Assembly (NCBI RefSeq): GCF_947488835.1
Contig: NZ_CANLBK010000001.1
Span: 372,001-436,000 of the forward strand
Reading direction: 5' to 3'
DNA length: 64,000 nucleotides
From: an uncultured Marinobacter sp.
GTDB taxonomy: Bacteria; Pseudomonadota; Gammaproteobacteria; Pseudomonadales; Oleiphilaceae
The translations under genes were made by a program, and so were the position numbers. The notes beneath the pieces are model-generated. The model was given only the letters and a program-made list of their open reading frames with translations. It did no database searches and was not told the origin of the DNA. Every line of letters begins with the position of its first letter. Positions within the stretch are counted from its first letter, which is position 1. This document shows, one piece after another, positions 45,341 through 54,803 of this stretch.

Positions 45341-45718
45341 ATGCCGGACCGCAGTATGGAAATTGTCCTGGTCGAGAACGATGCAAGCTTGCGCCTTGCA
45401 ATGCAGCGCATGCTGCAGGCTGCTGGATGCACCGTTACAACTTATAGCTCGGCGGAAGATCTGATGGATGTTGGCATTGACGAGGCCAAGCAGTGCGACT
45501 GCCTGGTACTCGATATATGTCTGCCCGGGATCTCTGGTATTGATCTCTGCCGCACTCTGCAAAAAAGCGGCACCCTTCCGCCTTGTATTCTTATCACCGG
45601 CCATGACTCTCCAGGGCAGCGTGATATCGCTATCCGTGCTGGCGCTTCTGACTATCTTCTAAAGCCATTCACCGGGACCAGTTTGCTTGACGCCATAATG
45701 CGAACGGTAGCGGTGTAA
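45341..45718 (+). CDS. Stand-alone receiver-domain response regulator
   Basis: A 125-residue protein consisting of one receiver domain: VLVENDASLRLAMQRML, phospho-acceptor Asp58 in CLVLDICLPGISGIDLCR, ILITGHDSPGQRDIAIRAGA and the Lys in YLLKPF. The second acidic residue of the usual DD pair is Asn (VEND). There is no DNA-binding domain. It may act as a phosphate sink or as a modulator of the kinase two genes earlier. The ATG at 45341 has GGGAG 9 bases before it; another ATG is at 45356. Confidence 0.87.
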   Translation: MPDRSMEIVLVENDASLRLAMQRMLQAAGCTVTTYSSAEDLMDVGIDEAKQCDCLVLDICLPGISGIDLCRTLQKSGTLPPCILITGHDSPGQRDIAIRAGASDYLLKPFTGTSLLDAIMRTVAV

Positions 45719-45878
45719 ATTCGTTTTGTTTTCACCCTTTCGGTCATCTGATTTTGCCCCTAGGGACAATACTCAGCTGGCGCCACCTGTGGTCGAATTA
45801 ACATAGACGCAAGATGCGCTTGATCCCGTCTTCTGAGATTCGTAGCCGTCGTGCCAACTACCACAAAGGGGTCACGAT

Positions 45879-48107
45879 ATGTTTTCTTTAAGCCCAGTCA
45901 AGCATCAAAAGGTCGAAAAAGCACTGTATGGCCGCACTTCAGTCCCCGCTGGCATCGCACTGGTGCTGCTGTTTTCGCACGGCACAGTGCTCGCCGAGGA
46001 GTCCAGCCCCGACCGTAACGCCTACTTCGGGCAGACCCACCAGCACACAAGCTGGTCTTTGGATGCTTACATAATTGGAAATACGGTGGCAGGGCCAGAA
46101 GAGGCTTACCAATATTCGATGGGTAAGACGATCAAGCATCCCGCCGGATACGACGTCAAGATCAAGACGCCACTCGACTTCCAGGGTGTCACGGATCACG
46201 CGGAATACGTAGGCGTCATCGGCATGGCGAATGATCCGAATTCTCCGATCAGCAAGCTGCCAATTGCCCAGAAGCTCAGGGTGAGCAAAGACAACACCGT
46301 GATAGACATATTCCAGTGGATGGCAGGCAGCATTGCGGAAAGCAAGCCAATCCCCGAATTGCTTGACCCAAAAATAACCAATTCGGTCTGGGCACAAAAT
46401 ATCGCCATCGCTGAGAAGTACAACAAGCCTGGTGAGTTCACAACATTCTGTGCCTATGAATGGACGGCGATGCCACAGAACCAGAATATGCATCGAAATG
46501 TGTTTTTCAAGGACTGCTCGAACCTTCCCGATGCGCCGTTTTCTGCGCTTGACTCAGACCACCCAGAGGACTTGTGGCACTGGATGGACGGCCAGAGGAA
46601 AAACGGCGCCGAACTTTTTGCAATCTCGCACAATGCCAACCTCTCTAACGGCCTCATGTTCCCCATCGAACTCGACAGCAAGGGTAAACCAATCGATGCC
46701 GCGTGGGCGCAGCAGCGCCTGACCAACGAGCCATTAACCGAGATCAAACAAGTTAAAGGTGCGTCGGAAACCAATCCGGCGCTTTCGCCAAACGACGAGT
46801 TCGCCGGGTTCGAGATCATGAGCTACCTGATCGGCCTCGATGACAGTTTCTCAAAGTTCCGTGGAAGTTACATTCGTGAGGCCTACCAGAACGGCTTGGC
46901 GATGCAATCTGCGCGAGGCTACAACCCTTACAAAATGGGCGTATTAGGTGCGGGCGATTCACACAACACGGTGAGCGCCTATTCGCAGGATAACTATTTT
47001 GGAGACCATAGTGTTGTTGATGCCACCCCCGCAGTCCGACTTTCCGGAACTGTCGCATCTGGCATGGATATCCTGAAAACGGGAACGTCCGGCTTGGGTG
47101 GAGTTTGGGCGGAGGAGAATACGCGCGAGTCCCTGTTTGCGGCAATGCAGCGTCGGGAAGTATTTGGAACCAGTGGGGTAAGGCTTAAGCTGCGCATGTT
47201 TGGCGGGTGGGGATACGATAAAGACATGTTGTCGCAATCGGATTGGGTGAAGACCGCATATGCAGGCGGCGTGCCCATGGGTGGCGACCTTACACAGGCG
47301 GAGGGCAAGGCGCCTTCATTCATCGTTTGGGCCATGAAAGACCCCGCCGACGGAAATCTTGACCGTGTTCAGATCATTAAGGGCTGGACCAAAGATGGCC
47401 AGATATTCGAGAAAATATATGACGTTGTCTGGTCCGGCGATCGCAAACCGGATTCCGCCACAGGCAAACTTCCGCCAATCGGCAACACGGTTGATATCAG
47501 CAACGCTACCTACACCAACGACATCGGTTCCGTAGAACTGAAGGCGGTCTGGACCGATCCTGACTTCGATGCCACCCAGCACGCGTTCTACTATGCCAGG
47601 GCCATCCAGATTCCGACCCCTCGCTGGAGTACGTTTGACGCAGCCGAGCTCGGCATACTACCCCCCGGAAACGCACCGGCCACTATCCAGGAGCGCGCCT
47701 GGGGCACACCAATCTGGTACATACCCACAGAGGCCGAAATTGCCAAGGCCAAGCCTGGCTTGATGGTCGCTGACCTGGCTAAGAGCAAAGCGAGCGCACT
47801 CGGGGACGATGATCTCAAGAAACTGATTTTTGGCAAGAACGTCATGATCAGAAACAACGTGACAGGCCAAACATCGCAACTGCTGTTCGGGACGAACGGC
47901 AAGCGTATCACCACCTCGCTGGATGCCACCTCGAATAGCGTTTCAAGCTCGTCTGCGGATTATGAGATCAAGGACGGTAAGATCATGACCACCATCGACG
48001 GTACGACCTCCGCGTTAACGGTCTACCTCACTGACAACAAATATCTCGCAGCCAGTGGAGATGAGTTTGGCTATGCCAACTATGAACTAACGAAAACGGT
48101 GGATTGA
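45879..48107 (+). CDS. Exported DUF3604 protein, PHP-like metallohydrolase fold
   Basis: A 742-residue protein of the DUF3604 family. A signal peptide (cleavage after VLA, about 39) leads to a domain with a PHP-type metal site: His54 and His56 in YFGQTHQHTSWSLD, Asp106-His107 in GVTDHAEYVG, Glu in FCAYEWTAMPQ, HRNVFFKD, ELFAISHNANLSNGLMF and the late LGAGDSHNTVSAYSQ. These positions match the metal ligands of the PHP phosphoesterase superfamily, so hydrolysis is likely, but no DUF3604 substrate is known to me. The last 120 residues (from about 625) form a separate beta-rich tail. The TGA is followed at once by the ATG of the isomerase gene, so the two are translated together. Confidence 0.9.
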   Translation: MFSLSPVKHQKVEKALYGRTSVPAGIALVLLFSHGTVLAEESSPDRNAYFGQTHQHTSWSLDAYIIGNTVAGPEEAYQYSMGKTIKHPAGYDVKIKTPLDFQGVTDHAEYVGVIGMANDPNSPISKLPIAQKLRVSKDNTVIDIFQWMAGSIAESKPIPELLDPKITNSVWAQNIAIAEKYNKPGEFTTFCAYEWTAMPQNQNMHRNVFFKDCSNLPDAPFSALDSDHPEDLWHWMDGQRKNGAELFAISHNANLSNGLMFPIELDSKGKPIDAAWAQQRLTNEPLTEIKQVKGASETNPALSPNDEFAGFEIMSYLIGLDDSFSKFRGSYIREAYQNGLAMQSARGYNPYKMGVLGAGDSHNTVSAYSQDNYFGDHSVVDATPAVRLSGTVASGMDILKTGTSGLGGVWAEENTRESLFAAMQRREVFGTSGVRLKLRMFGGWGYDKDMLSQSDWVKTAYAGGVPMGGDLTQAEGKAPSFIVWAMKDPADGNLDRVQIIKGWTKDGQIFEKIYDVVWSGDRKPDSATGKLPPIGNTVDISNATYTNDIGSVELKAVWTDPDFDATQHAFYYARAIQIPTPRWSTFDAAELGILPPGNAPATIQERAWGTPIWYIPTEAEIAKAKPGLMVADLAKSKASALGDDDLKKLIFGKNVMIRNNVTGQTSQLLFGTNGKRITTSLDATSNSVSSSSADYEIKDGKIMTTIDGTTSALTVYLTDNKYLAASGDEFGYANYELTKTVD

Positions 48108-49055
48108 ATGGGCCAAACTTCGCAGGGCAATTCCGGAAGTGGGTGGCGCAGACTTTTGCGAGAGCCACTCGTTCATTTTTTCGCGGCTGGTGCGCTCGTG
48201 TTTGGTGTGTATTGGGCTCAGGATGAGGGGGAGGCATTGGTTGACGAACAACAAATCGAAATCAGTGAAAACGATGTTCGTCAGATTGTCGTTGCGTGGC
48301 TTGCTCAAGGCCGATCGCCGCTTACCCGGGATCAGCTGCAAAGCCTGATTGATCAGAAAATAAATGAAGAAGTCCTGTTCCGCGAAGGATCAGCTCTGGG
48401 ATTCGACCGCAATGATGAGATCATCAAGCGCAGGGTGGCACAAAAGATGGACTTCCTCGCCGCGGATGTAGCTGCGTTGCAGGAACCGGACAAAGCTGAA
48501 CTGGTGGAATGGTTCTCTGACAATATTGAACGTTTTTCACCGCCGCCCCGATCCAGCTTCCGCCACCTGTATTTTTCCCCCGACAGACGCAGTGGCAACG
48601 CACGCGGCGATGCAGAAGTGGCGCTCGATACTATCGCCGGTAAGGCGATCGACTCCCTCAAAGTGGCTGCAATCGCAGACCCTTTCTTTTTGCGCAGCAA
48701 TTACAGCAACGTTACCCCCGACCTGGTGCTAAAGGAATTCGGCCCCACATTTGCGGCTGAAATATTCAAGCTTGAGCCAGGCGGCTGGCGTGGGCCGATC
48801 CAATCAGGATACGGCTGGCATTTGGTCTGGTTAGACTCGATAGAACCGGCTCGCGCACCGAGCTTTGAAGAGGTTGAAACAGACGTCAGATCTGCGTGGC
48901 GTGAAACGCGCTATAAGGAAATCAAGCGCACCGCCCTTGAAGAAATGCGCTCCCGCTACACGGTAGTTGTGCCGGCCCTCGATACGATCGACATGAGCAA
49001 CTTGTTTGGCACTGATCAAACAGGCACCAACCGGCCGGGAGCAGCCACGCTATGA
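48108..49055 (+). CDS. Membrane-anchored peptidyl-prolyl isomerase, parvulin/SurA-like
   Basis: A 315-residue protein. One N-terminal membrane helix (LVHFFAAGALVFGVYWAQD, about 21-39) anchors a periplasmic part. A SurA/PpiD-like helical domain follows (DQLQSLIDQKINEEVLFREG, IIKRRVAQKMDFLAADVAAL), then a divergent parvulin-like domain (RSSFRHLYFSPDRR, GPTFAAEIFKLEPGGWRGPI, QSGYGWHLVWLDSIEPARAP). Its place between the DUF3604 gene (no gap) and the HupE-like gene (ATGA overlap) suggests it folds those exported products. The fit to the catalytic parvulin site is loose, so it could be a chaperone only. Confidence 0.85.
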   Translation: MGQTSQGNSGSGWRRLLREPLVHFFAAGALVFGVYWAQDEGEALVDEQQIEISENDVRQIVVAWLAQGRSPLTRDQLQSLIDQKINEEVLFREGSALGFDRNDEIIKRRVAQKMDFLAADVAALQEPDKAELVEWFSDNIERFSPPPRSSFRHLYFSPDRRSGNARGDAEVALDTIAGKAIDSLKVAAIADPFFLRSNYSNVTPDLVLKEFGPTFAAEIFKLEPGGWRGPIQSGYGWHLVWLDSIEPARAPSFEEVETDVRSAWRETRYKEIKRTALEEMRSRYTVVVPALDTIDMSNLFGTDQTGTNRPGAATL

Positions 49056-50071
49056 ACCCTGTTATCCGATCCTGGCTTGCAGGTGCAGGGTTGTTGCTCG
49101 CCTTGGTGATGTCTAATTTTGCCATGTTTAGCAGCGCTTCCGCGCATGAGGTAAGGCCTGCGTACCTGCAGATCGACCAGGTTGGCGAGCATCGCTTCAA
49201 CGTACTCTGGCGCACACCTGTTCTGTCGGGAACGCGACTGCCGGTTATGCTGCGTTATTCTGACGGCATTCAGGTTGTGACAGGGCCTGCCGAGCGACTG
49301 TTGTCCGACTCCATGGTTGAGCGAAGCGTTATCGAAGCACCCGATGGCCTACTTGGGCAACGAATAACTTTCTTCGGGCTTCAGGCAACCATCACCGATG
49401 TCATGGTTCGCGTAAAGCTGGATGATGGCACGGTCACCACAACGCTCGTTCGCCCCTCCCAGCCCTGGATTGAAGTTAAGGCTCAAGACAGCGTATTTCA
49501 GGTCGTGAAGTTGTTTGTGGTTGAGGGAATCGAGCACATCCTGTTCGGTTTTGACCACCTTCTGTTCGTTTTGGCTTTGATGCTGATCGTAAGAACCCTG
49601 CGTACTTTGCTTCTTACCATTACCGCTTTCACAGCGGCTCATTCGATTACGCTCACGTTTGCCACTCTTGGGTGGGTATCGCTGCCATCGGGGCCGGTTG
49701 AAATCATGATCGCTTTCAGCATCGTTCTGATTGCCGCTGAAATTGTTGCGATGAAGCGGGGCCAAACCAGCCTGACCATCACATACCCGTGGGTTGTAGC
49801 TTTTGCGTTTGGATTGCTGCATGGCTTCGGATTTGCAGGTGCGTTGAGCGAGCTGGGTCTGCCGCAGAATGACATCCCCCTGGCGCTGCTGTGTTTCAAC
49901 GTGGGTGTTGAGATCGGCCAACTGATGTTTGTTGCGGTGATACTTGCGGTAACGGCGCTTTTGCGAAGGTTCCTTCAAATACCGCCGAAGGCCATTTTAG
50001 CTTCAGCTTATTGCATAGGAACCGTCGCCGCGTTTTGGACTCTTGAGCGCATTCAATCGACTTTTATATAG
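49052..50071 (+). CDS. HupE/UreJ-family membrane protein
   Basis: A 339-residue protein. After a signal peptide (cleavage near ASA-HE), a periplasmic beta domain of about 120 residues (HEVRPAYLQIDQVGEHRFNV, LWRTPVL) leads to seven or so membrane helices from about 150. The first membrane motif is VEGIEHILFGFDHLLFVLAL, then TITAFTAAHSITLTFATLGW, AFGLLHGFGFAGALSELGLP and CFNVGVEIGQLMFVAVILAV. The His/Asp/Glu residues in these helices are the metal-binding type seen in HupE/UreJ, where some members carry nickel or cobalt. Here there is no hydrogenase or urease, so metal supply to the DUF3604 enzyme is one possible role. A distal inverted repeat (CAGCCCGC 50080-50087, GCGGGCTG 50143-50150) lies downstream. 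Confidence 0.88.
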   Translation: MNPVIRSWLAGAGLLLALVMSNFAMFSSASAHEVRPAYLQIDQVGEHRFNVLWRTPVLSGTRLPVMLRYSDGIQVVTGPAERLLSDSMVERSVIEAPDGLLGQRITFFGLQATITDVMVRVKLDDGTVTTTLVRPSQPWIEVKAQDSVFQVVKLFVVEGIEHILFGFDHLLFVLALMLIVRTLRTLLLTITAFTAAHSITLTFATLGWVSLPSGPVEIMIAFSIVLIAAEIVAMKRGQTSLTITYPWVVAFAFGLLHGFGFAGALSELGLPQNDIPLALLCFNVGVEIGQLMFVAVILAVTALLRRFLQIPPKAILASAYCIGTVAAFWTLERIQSTFI

Positions 50072-50214
50072 CAAGCTAGCAGCCCGCAGCCACCGCAACT
50101 TGCTCGATGCTGCAGACCAGCCAACTGTTCCTGTCTGTTGTAGCGGGCTGGCGTCCGAATGAGATTGAGCTGACCAAATAGACACAAACAAACCATGGAT
50201 CAGGAATCATCAAT

Positions 50215-51636
50215 ATGAAAATCCTCCTTCAGACTACATCTAAACTGGCCATGGCTAGTGTGTTTGCGCTGGCCATACTGCCAGTCTCGGTTACCAGTGC
50301 TGCTGTTGCGTCCGCTGTCACCCCGGCCGAGGCCCGTGCTATCGCCAAGGAAGCCTACATCTACGGCTACCCGATGGTGGACAATTACCGCGCCCAATAC
50401 GCTTATTACGTGGACACGAAAAACCCCAATTTCAAGGCACCCTGGAATCATCTAAAGAACATCCACAGAGTCTTCACACCGGACGATACTGCAGTGCAGA
50501 CGGCCAATTCGGACACACCTTATTCTTGGGCGGGGCTGGATTTGCGTGCCGAGCCAATTGTGATTTCTGTGCCAAAGATCGATAAGGATCGGTATTACTC
50601 TGTCGAAATCTGGGATGCCTATACATATATCACGGGCTACGCGGGTTCGAGGACGACGGGCAACGATGCGGGCAACGTCATGGTTGTCGGGCCGGGCTGG
50701 AAGGGTGAAACCCCCAAGGGCATCAAGAAGGTATACGCTTCCGATACGGATTTTGGCGTGGTCGTGATACGCACGCAGTTGTTTGATCCGGCCGACATCG
50801 ACAATGTCAAAATGATCCAGGAGCAGTACAAGATGCAACCTCTGTCCGCCTTCCTGGGCACAGCACCACCCCCTGATGCGCCGATGGTGGATTTCATCAA
50901 ACCGTTGACTCAGGAGGAGCAGAAGACGTCACTTGAGTTTTTCAACATCATGAACTTCGTGATGACTTATAGCCCGCCAGTGCCGAGTGAGGTAGCTCTC
51001 AGGGAACGCTTCGCCAAGATCGGTATCGAGGGTGGCAAGACCTTCGACCCCGCGAAGTTGTCGCCTGAAATGAAGGCTGCCATCGAGCAGGGCCGCGCCG
51101 ACGCATGGCAGGATTTCGCCGGTGGTGTGAAGCAGATGAACGAAGGCAAGATTACCTCCGGTGATGTTTTTGGCAGCCGCGAATTCCTTGATGATAATTA
51201 CTTGTACCGCTGGCTCAGCACTATTGGTATCTACGGTAACGCCAAAGAGGAGGCGATGTATCCGATCTACCGCGTGGACAGCGAAGGCCAGCCACTCAGC
51301 GGCGCCAACCGTTACACGCTGCATTTTCCCGCCGACCAGCACCCGCCGGTTCACGCCTTCTGGTCACTGACGATGTACAAATTGCCGGAAAGCTTGATGG
51401 TGGCCAACCCGATCAACCGCTACCTCATCAACTCGCCGATGCTGACGAACATGAAGAAGGATGAGGAGGGCGGATTGACGATTTACATCCAGAACGAATC
51501 GCCCGGCAAGGACAAGGAATCGAACTGGCTGCCTGCGCCTAAGGGGCCGTTTGCCACCTACATGCGCTTGTACTGGCCGGCTGAAGCCGCGCTGGATGGT
51601 TCGTGGACTCAGCCAACGCTGCTCAAAGTAAATTAA
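50215..51636 (+). CDS. Exported DUF1254/DUF1214 protein, type A, copy 1
   Basis: A 473-residue periplasmic protein. Signal peptide (cleavage near ASA, about 34). DUF1254 domain at about 55-180: EAYIYGYPMVDNYRAQYAYY, VQTANSDTPYSWAGLDLRAE, RYYSVEIWDAYTYITGYAGS, RTTGNDAGNVMVVGPGWKGE. DUF1214 domain at about 350-465: YTLHFPADQHPPVHAFWSLT, NPINRYLINSPMLTNMKKDE, YIQNESPGKDKESNWLPAPK, GPFATYMRLYWP. Both are common exported domains of unknown role. It resembles copy 2 at 53317 far more than its direct neighbour. It begins 143 bp after the HupE-like gene. Confidence 0.92.
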   Translation: MKILLQTTSKLAMASVFALAILPVSVTSAAVASAVTPAEARAIAKEAYIYGYPMVDNYRAQYAYYVDTKNPNFKAPWNHLKNIHRVFTPDDTAVQTANSDTPYSWAGLDLRAEPIVISVPKIDKDRYYSVEIWDAYTYITGYAGSRTTGNDAGNVMVVGPGWKGETPKGIKKVYASDTDFGVVVIRTQLFDPADIDNVKMIQEQYKMQPLSAFLGTAPPPDAPMVDFIKPLTQEEQKTSLEFFNIMNFVMTYSPPVPSEVALRERFAKIGIEGGKTFDPAKLSPEMKAAIEQGRADAWQDFAGGVKQMNEGKITSGDVFGSREFLDDNYLYRWLSTIGIYGNAKEEAMYPIYRVDSEGQPLSGANRYTLHFPADQHPPVHAFWSLTMYKLPESLMVANPINRYLINSPMLTNMKKDEEGGLTIYIQNESPGKDKESNWLPAPKGPFATYMRLYWPAEAALDGSWTQPTLLKVN

Positions 51637-51664
51637 TTAAATCCACGAACCGGGAGCTACCTTC

Positions 51665-53182
51665 ATGAAAACGTTCCGCCGTACTACCTTCAGTCTGGCC
51701 ATTGCGAGCCTATTGTTCACTACATGCGCCTGGGCCGAGACAAGCCCAAAGATGAAAATGACGACCCCGATCCCGGAGAAGATCACCACTCCGGCCAAAA
51801 TCGAAAGTCGACTCGGTACCCTCGAGTTTCCGCAGGGCTTTCCGACCGAGGAGACTGCCGATAAGCTATATGAACATCTGCAGTTCATGCATGGCGTTGA
51901 AGCTTTTCTATACGCCTTGCCGGGTGCGTCGGCCCACGCGGCTGGCAGGGGCATCAAGAGCCAAGGCGGAGACAACCAGACGGTTTTGATTATGGAGCAG
52001 CTAATGGACTCCAAATCGCTGTTCCTTACCGCCAACACTGAAAGCATCTACAACATGATGTGGCTGGACTTGAAGGACGGCCCGCTGGTGATCGAATCGC
52101 CACCCGATATCCTCGGTATCGTGAACGATCATTGGTTTCACTACGTCGGTGATATCGGCAACGCAGGGCCCGACAAAGGCAAGGGCGGTAAATACCTGCT
52201 ACTGCCACCCGGTTATAAAGGTGAAGTGCCGGAGGGGTACTTCGTGTTGCGAAGCCAAACCTACCAAAACCTGTATTTCTGGCGCGGATTCATTAAGGAT
52301 GGCAGCACTGCGACCGCAGTCGCAAACACCAAAAAATTTGCCAAAGTTTACCCGCTGGCCGACGTCAATAACCCACCGGCGATGAAGTACCTCGATGTTT
52401 CCGGCAAGGCGTTCAATACCATTGGCGGCAATGATTTCAGCTTCTTCGAGGACATCAACGAGATCGTCCAGACAGAACCTAATGAGGCCTTTAGCCCGGA
52501 ACTTCTCGGTATGCTCGCCGCCATTGGCATCGAGAAAGGCAAGCCTTTTGCTCCCGACGAAAAGCTCAAGAAAACTCTCACCGAAGCCGTAGCAGTGGGC
52601 AATGCCACCGCGCGCACCATCGCCTTCAAGCCCCGAACTGAAGAAGCATACCTCAGTCCGGGCAGCGCATGGTTCTTCACATTTGTCGGCGGCAGCTACC
52701 AGTTCCTCTCGCAGCCGGGCGTGCGCAACCTGTCAGCACGCGTTCTGTTCCATTACAACTACACCGGTGTCACCCCGGCGATGGCATTCGAAATGGTGGG
52801 TATAGGCTCGCAATACGTCATGGCGACCACCGATTCCAAGGGTAACCCGCTGGACGGTGCCAAAACCTACAAGATACAACTGCCACCGAATATCCCGGCC
52901 AAGGACTTTTGGTCCTTTGTCGCATATGACAACCAGACCCGCTCAATGTTACAGACTGACCAGCAGTTCCCAAGCATAGGCAGTAAAGACAAAAACTTGG
53001 TCATCAATGCCGATGGCTCGGTGGATGTCTGGTTCGGCCCAATGGCTCCCAAAGGGCATGAAAACAACTGGGTTCAGACTGTTCCAGGGAGAGGTTGGAG
53101 CGTGCTGCTGCGCTTGTATGGGCCGGAGAAAAGCTGGTTCGACAAAACATGGACGCCGGGTGAGTTTGTGCTGCTGAAATAG
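51665..53182 (+). CDS. Exported DUF1254/DUF1214 protein, type B, copy 1
   Basis: A 505-residue exported protein with signal peptide (cleavage after AWA, about 22). It differs from type A in having an N-terminal extension IPEKITTPAKIESRLGTLEF and a different DUF1254 core: ADKLYEHLQFMHGVEAFLYA, LFLTANTESIYNMMWLDLKD, HWFHYVGDIGNAGPDKGKGG, KYLLLPPGYKGEVPEGYFVL. The DUF1214 end is YKIQLPPNIPAKDFWSFVAY, DNQTRSMLQTDQQFPSIGSK, WVQTVPGRGWSVLLRLYGPE, TWTPGEFVLLK. It reads 28 bp after type A copy 1, with GGGAG before the ATG. Confidence 0.92.
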   Translation: MKTFRRTTFSLAIASLLFTTCAWAETSPKMKMTTPIPEKITTPAKIESRLGTLEFPQGFPTEETADKLYEHLQFMHGVEAFLYALPGASAHAAGRGIKSQGGDNQTVLIMEQLMDSKSLFLTANTESIYNMMWLDLKDGPLVIESPPDILGIVNDHWFHYVGDIGNAGPDKGKGGKYLLLPPGYKGEVPEGYFVLRSQTYQNLYFWRGFIKDGSTATAVANTKKFAKVYPLADVNNPPAMKYLDVSGKAFNTIGGNDFSFFEDINEIVQTEPNEAFSPELLGMLAAIGIEKGKPFAPDEKLKKTLTEAVAVGNATARTIAFKPRTEEAYLSPGSAWFFTFVGGSYQFLSQPGVRNLSARVLFHYNYTGVTPAMAFEMVGIGSQYVMATTDSKGNPLDGAKTYKIQLPPNIPAKDFWSFVAYDNQTRSMLQTDQQFPSIGSKDKNLVINADGSVDVWFGPMAPKGHENNWVQTVPGRGWSVLLRLYGPEKSWFDKTWTPGEFVLLK

Positions 53183-53189
53183 TCATGCG

Positions 53190-53207
53190 GCTGCCCTCAG
53201 GGGCAGC
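53190..53207 (+). terminator. GC-rich hairpin between the two A-B pairs
   Basis: Perfect 7-bp arms GCTGCCC and GGGCAGC with a TCAG loop, 8 bases after the stop of type B copy 1. No T-run follows, so it may be an attenuator, an mRNA stabiliser or a weak terminator separating the first A-B pair from the second. Confidence 0.45.
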
Positions 53208-53316
53208 TTGGCTCTCCCGTGAGACCAATACCCATACAGCAGCGACCGCACAATAATCAAGAAGTACCTGATCAGTACCGAACTTGCGGATGTAATTTTT
53301 GCCCCATGGAGCTGCT

Positions 53317-54735
53317 ATGAAAATTCGAATGAAATTGATGATGACCGCCTTTGTGGCGCTCGTCAGCGCGACAACATCTGCAGATAAACTCAGTACCGAG
53401 CAATTTAAAGCCATCGCCGAAGAGGGCTATATTTATGGCCTGCCGCTCGTCATGAACTACGCCGTCATGAATGAGTATGTCGTCGATAAGAACTCAGGCC
53501 AGTACAAAGCACCGTTCAACCAAATCAAGAACGAGCCTCGTCTCTATACTTATAAAGACACCACAATCCTCAGCCCGAACAGCGATACGCCTTATTCTAT
53601 TGCTTGGCTGGATCTGCGCGCCGAGCCTGTCGTAATTACGGTTCCAGAGGTCGACAAGGGCCGTTACTACTCAGCGCAACTGGTCGATGGGAACCTTTAC
53701 AATGCAGGCTATATTGGCAGCCGTGCAACCGGAAATGAAGCCGGTTCCTATGCGGTTGCCGGTCCTGACTGGCAAGGCGATACGCCGGAAGGCGTCCGTA
53801 AGGTTTTCCAATCAACGACGCCGTTCATGTTCGTCATTTACCGCACACAACTCTTCGATGCCCAGGACATGCCCAAGGTAGAGAAAGTCCAGGCCGGATA
53901 CAAAGTCGATCTGCTGTCGGCGTTCCAGGGCTCGCCCGCGCCAGCCGCGCCACCGGAAATAGATTTCATCCCTGCAAATTCGGCCGGGGTCAAAGCCCAT
54001 TTTTGGAGTTACCTCAGCGCAGCACTGGAATACATTCCTGAGTCAGACCGAGACAAGGACATTCGTGCCAAGCTCGCCAGTATCGGTGTCGAGCCGGGGA
54101 AGACTTTCGACATGACCAGCCTCTCGCTGGAACAACGGCAGGCGATGGCTGAGGGGATGAAAGCAGGAGACGCCAAGGTCAACCAGTTTGTGGCTAGTGG
54201 TGCAACGGACGTCAATGGCTGGCAAGTCGGTTCCATGTGGGGCGATAGCGCTTTCTACAACGGTGACTGGCTCAAGCGTGCCGGCGGCGCTAAGGCTGGC
54301 ATCTACGGCAACGATGCCGCCGAGGCTATGTATCTGCTGGCCCGCAGCGACAGCAAAGGCCAGCTTCTGGATGGTAGCAAGCATGACTACACACTCACTT
54401 TCGCCGCCGACCAACTACCACCTGTAAACGCGTTCTGGTCGGTGACTATGTACTACGGAGACAGCCAACTATTGGTCGAAAACCCGATCAATCGTTATCT
54501 GGTCAATTCGGCAATGGTGCCGGACATGAAGAAGAATGCCGACGGTACTCTGACCCTCTACATACAGCACAACTCGCCCGGTAAGGACAAAGAGTCGAAC
54601 TGGCTGCCTGCGCCGGATGGTCCGATTTATATGGCGCTACGCATGTATTGGCCAACACCAGCGAGCGAGGCTTCAACTGTACTTCCGCCTGGAAAGGGCA
54701 CTTGGCAGCCACCCGGTATTGAGGTTGCCGATTGA
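53317..54735 (+). CDS. Exported DUF1254/DUF1214 protein, type A, copy 2
   Basis: A 472-residue protein, the second type A paralogue. The ATG at 53317 has GGAG 5 bases ahead and opens a signal peptide (MKLMMTAFVALVSATTSA). DUF1254: EGYIYGLPLVMNYAVMNEYV, ILSPNSDTPYSIAWLDLRAE, RYYSAQLVDGNLYNAGYIGS, RATGNEAGSYAVAGPDWQGD. DUF1214: YTLTFAADQLPPVNAFWSVT, NPINRYLVNSAMVPDMKKNA, YIQHNSPGKDKESNWLPAPD. The segment HNSPGKDKESNWLPAP is nearly identical to copy 1. It lies 134 bp after type B copy 1. Confidence 0.92.
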   Translation: MKIRMKLMMTAFVALVSATTSADKLSTEQFKAIAEEGYIYGLPLVMNYAVMNEYVVDKNSGQYKAPFNQIKNEPRLYTYKDTTILSPNSDTPYSIAWLDLRAEPVVITVPEVDKGRYYSAQLVDGNLYNAGYIGSRATGNEAGSYAVAGPDWQGDTPEGVRKVFQSTTPFMFVIYRTQLFDAQDMPKVEKVQAGYKVDLLSAFQGSPAPAAPPEIDFIPANSAGVKAHFWSYLSAALEYIPESDRDKDIRAKLASIGVEPGKTFDMTSLSLEQRQAMAEGMKAGDAKVNQFVASGATDVNGWQVGSMWGDSAFYNGDWLKRAGGAKAGIYGNDAAEAMYLLARSDSKGQLLDGSKHDYTLTFAADQLPPVNAFWSVTMYYGDSQLLVENPINRYLVNSAMVPDMKKNADGTLTLYIQHNSPGKDKESNWLPAPDGPIYMALRMYWPTPASEASTVLPPGKGTWQPPGIEVAD

Positions 54736-54803
54736 ACGGCAATTCATTAAGTAGCAGATAGTTACCAAGCCCTTGGGTTGGATATATTCCTTATGGAGCC
54801 GTA

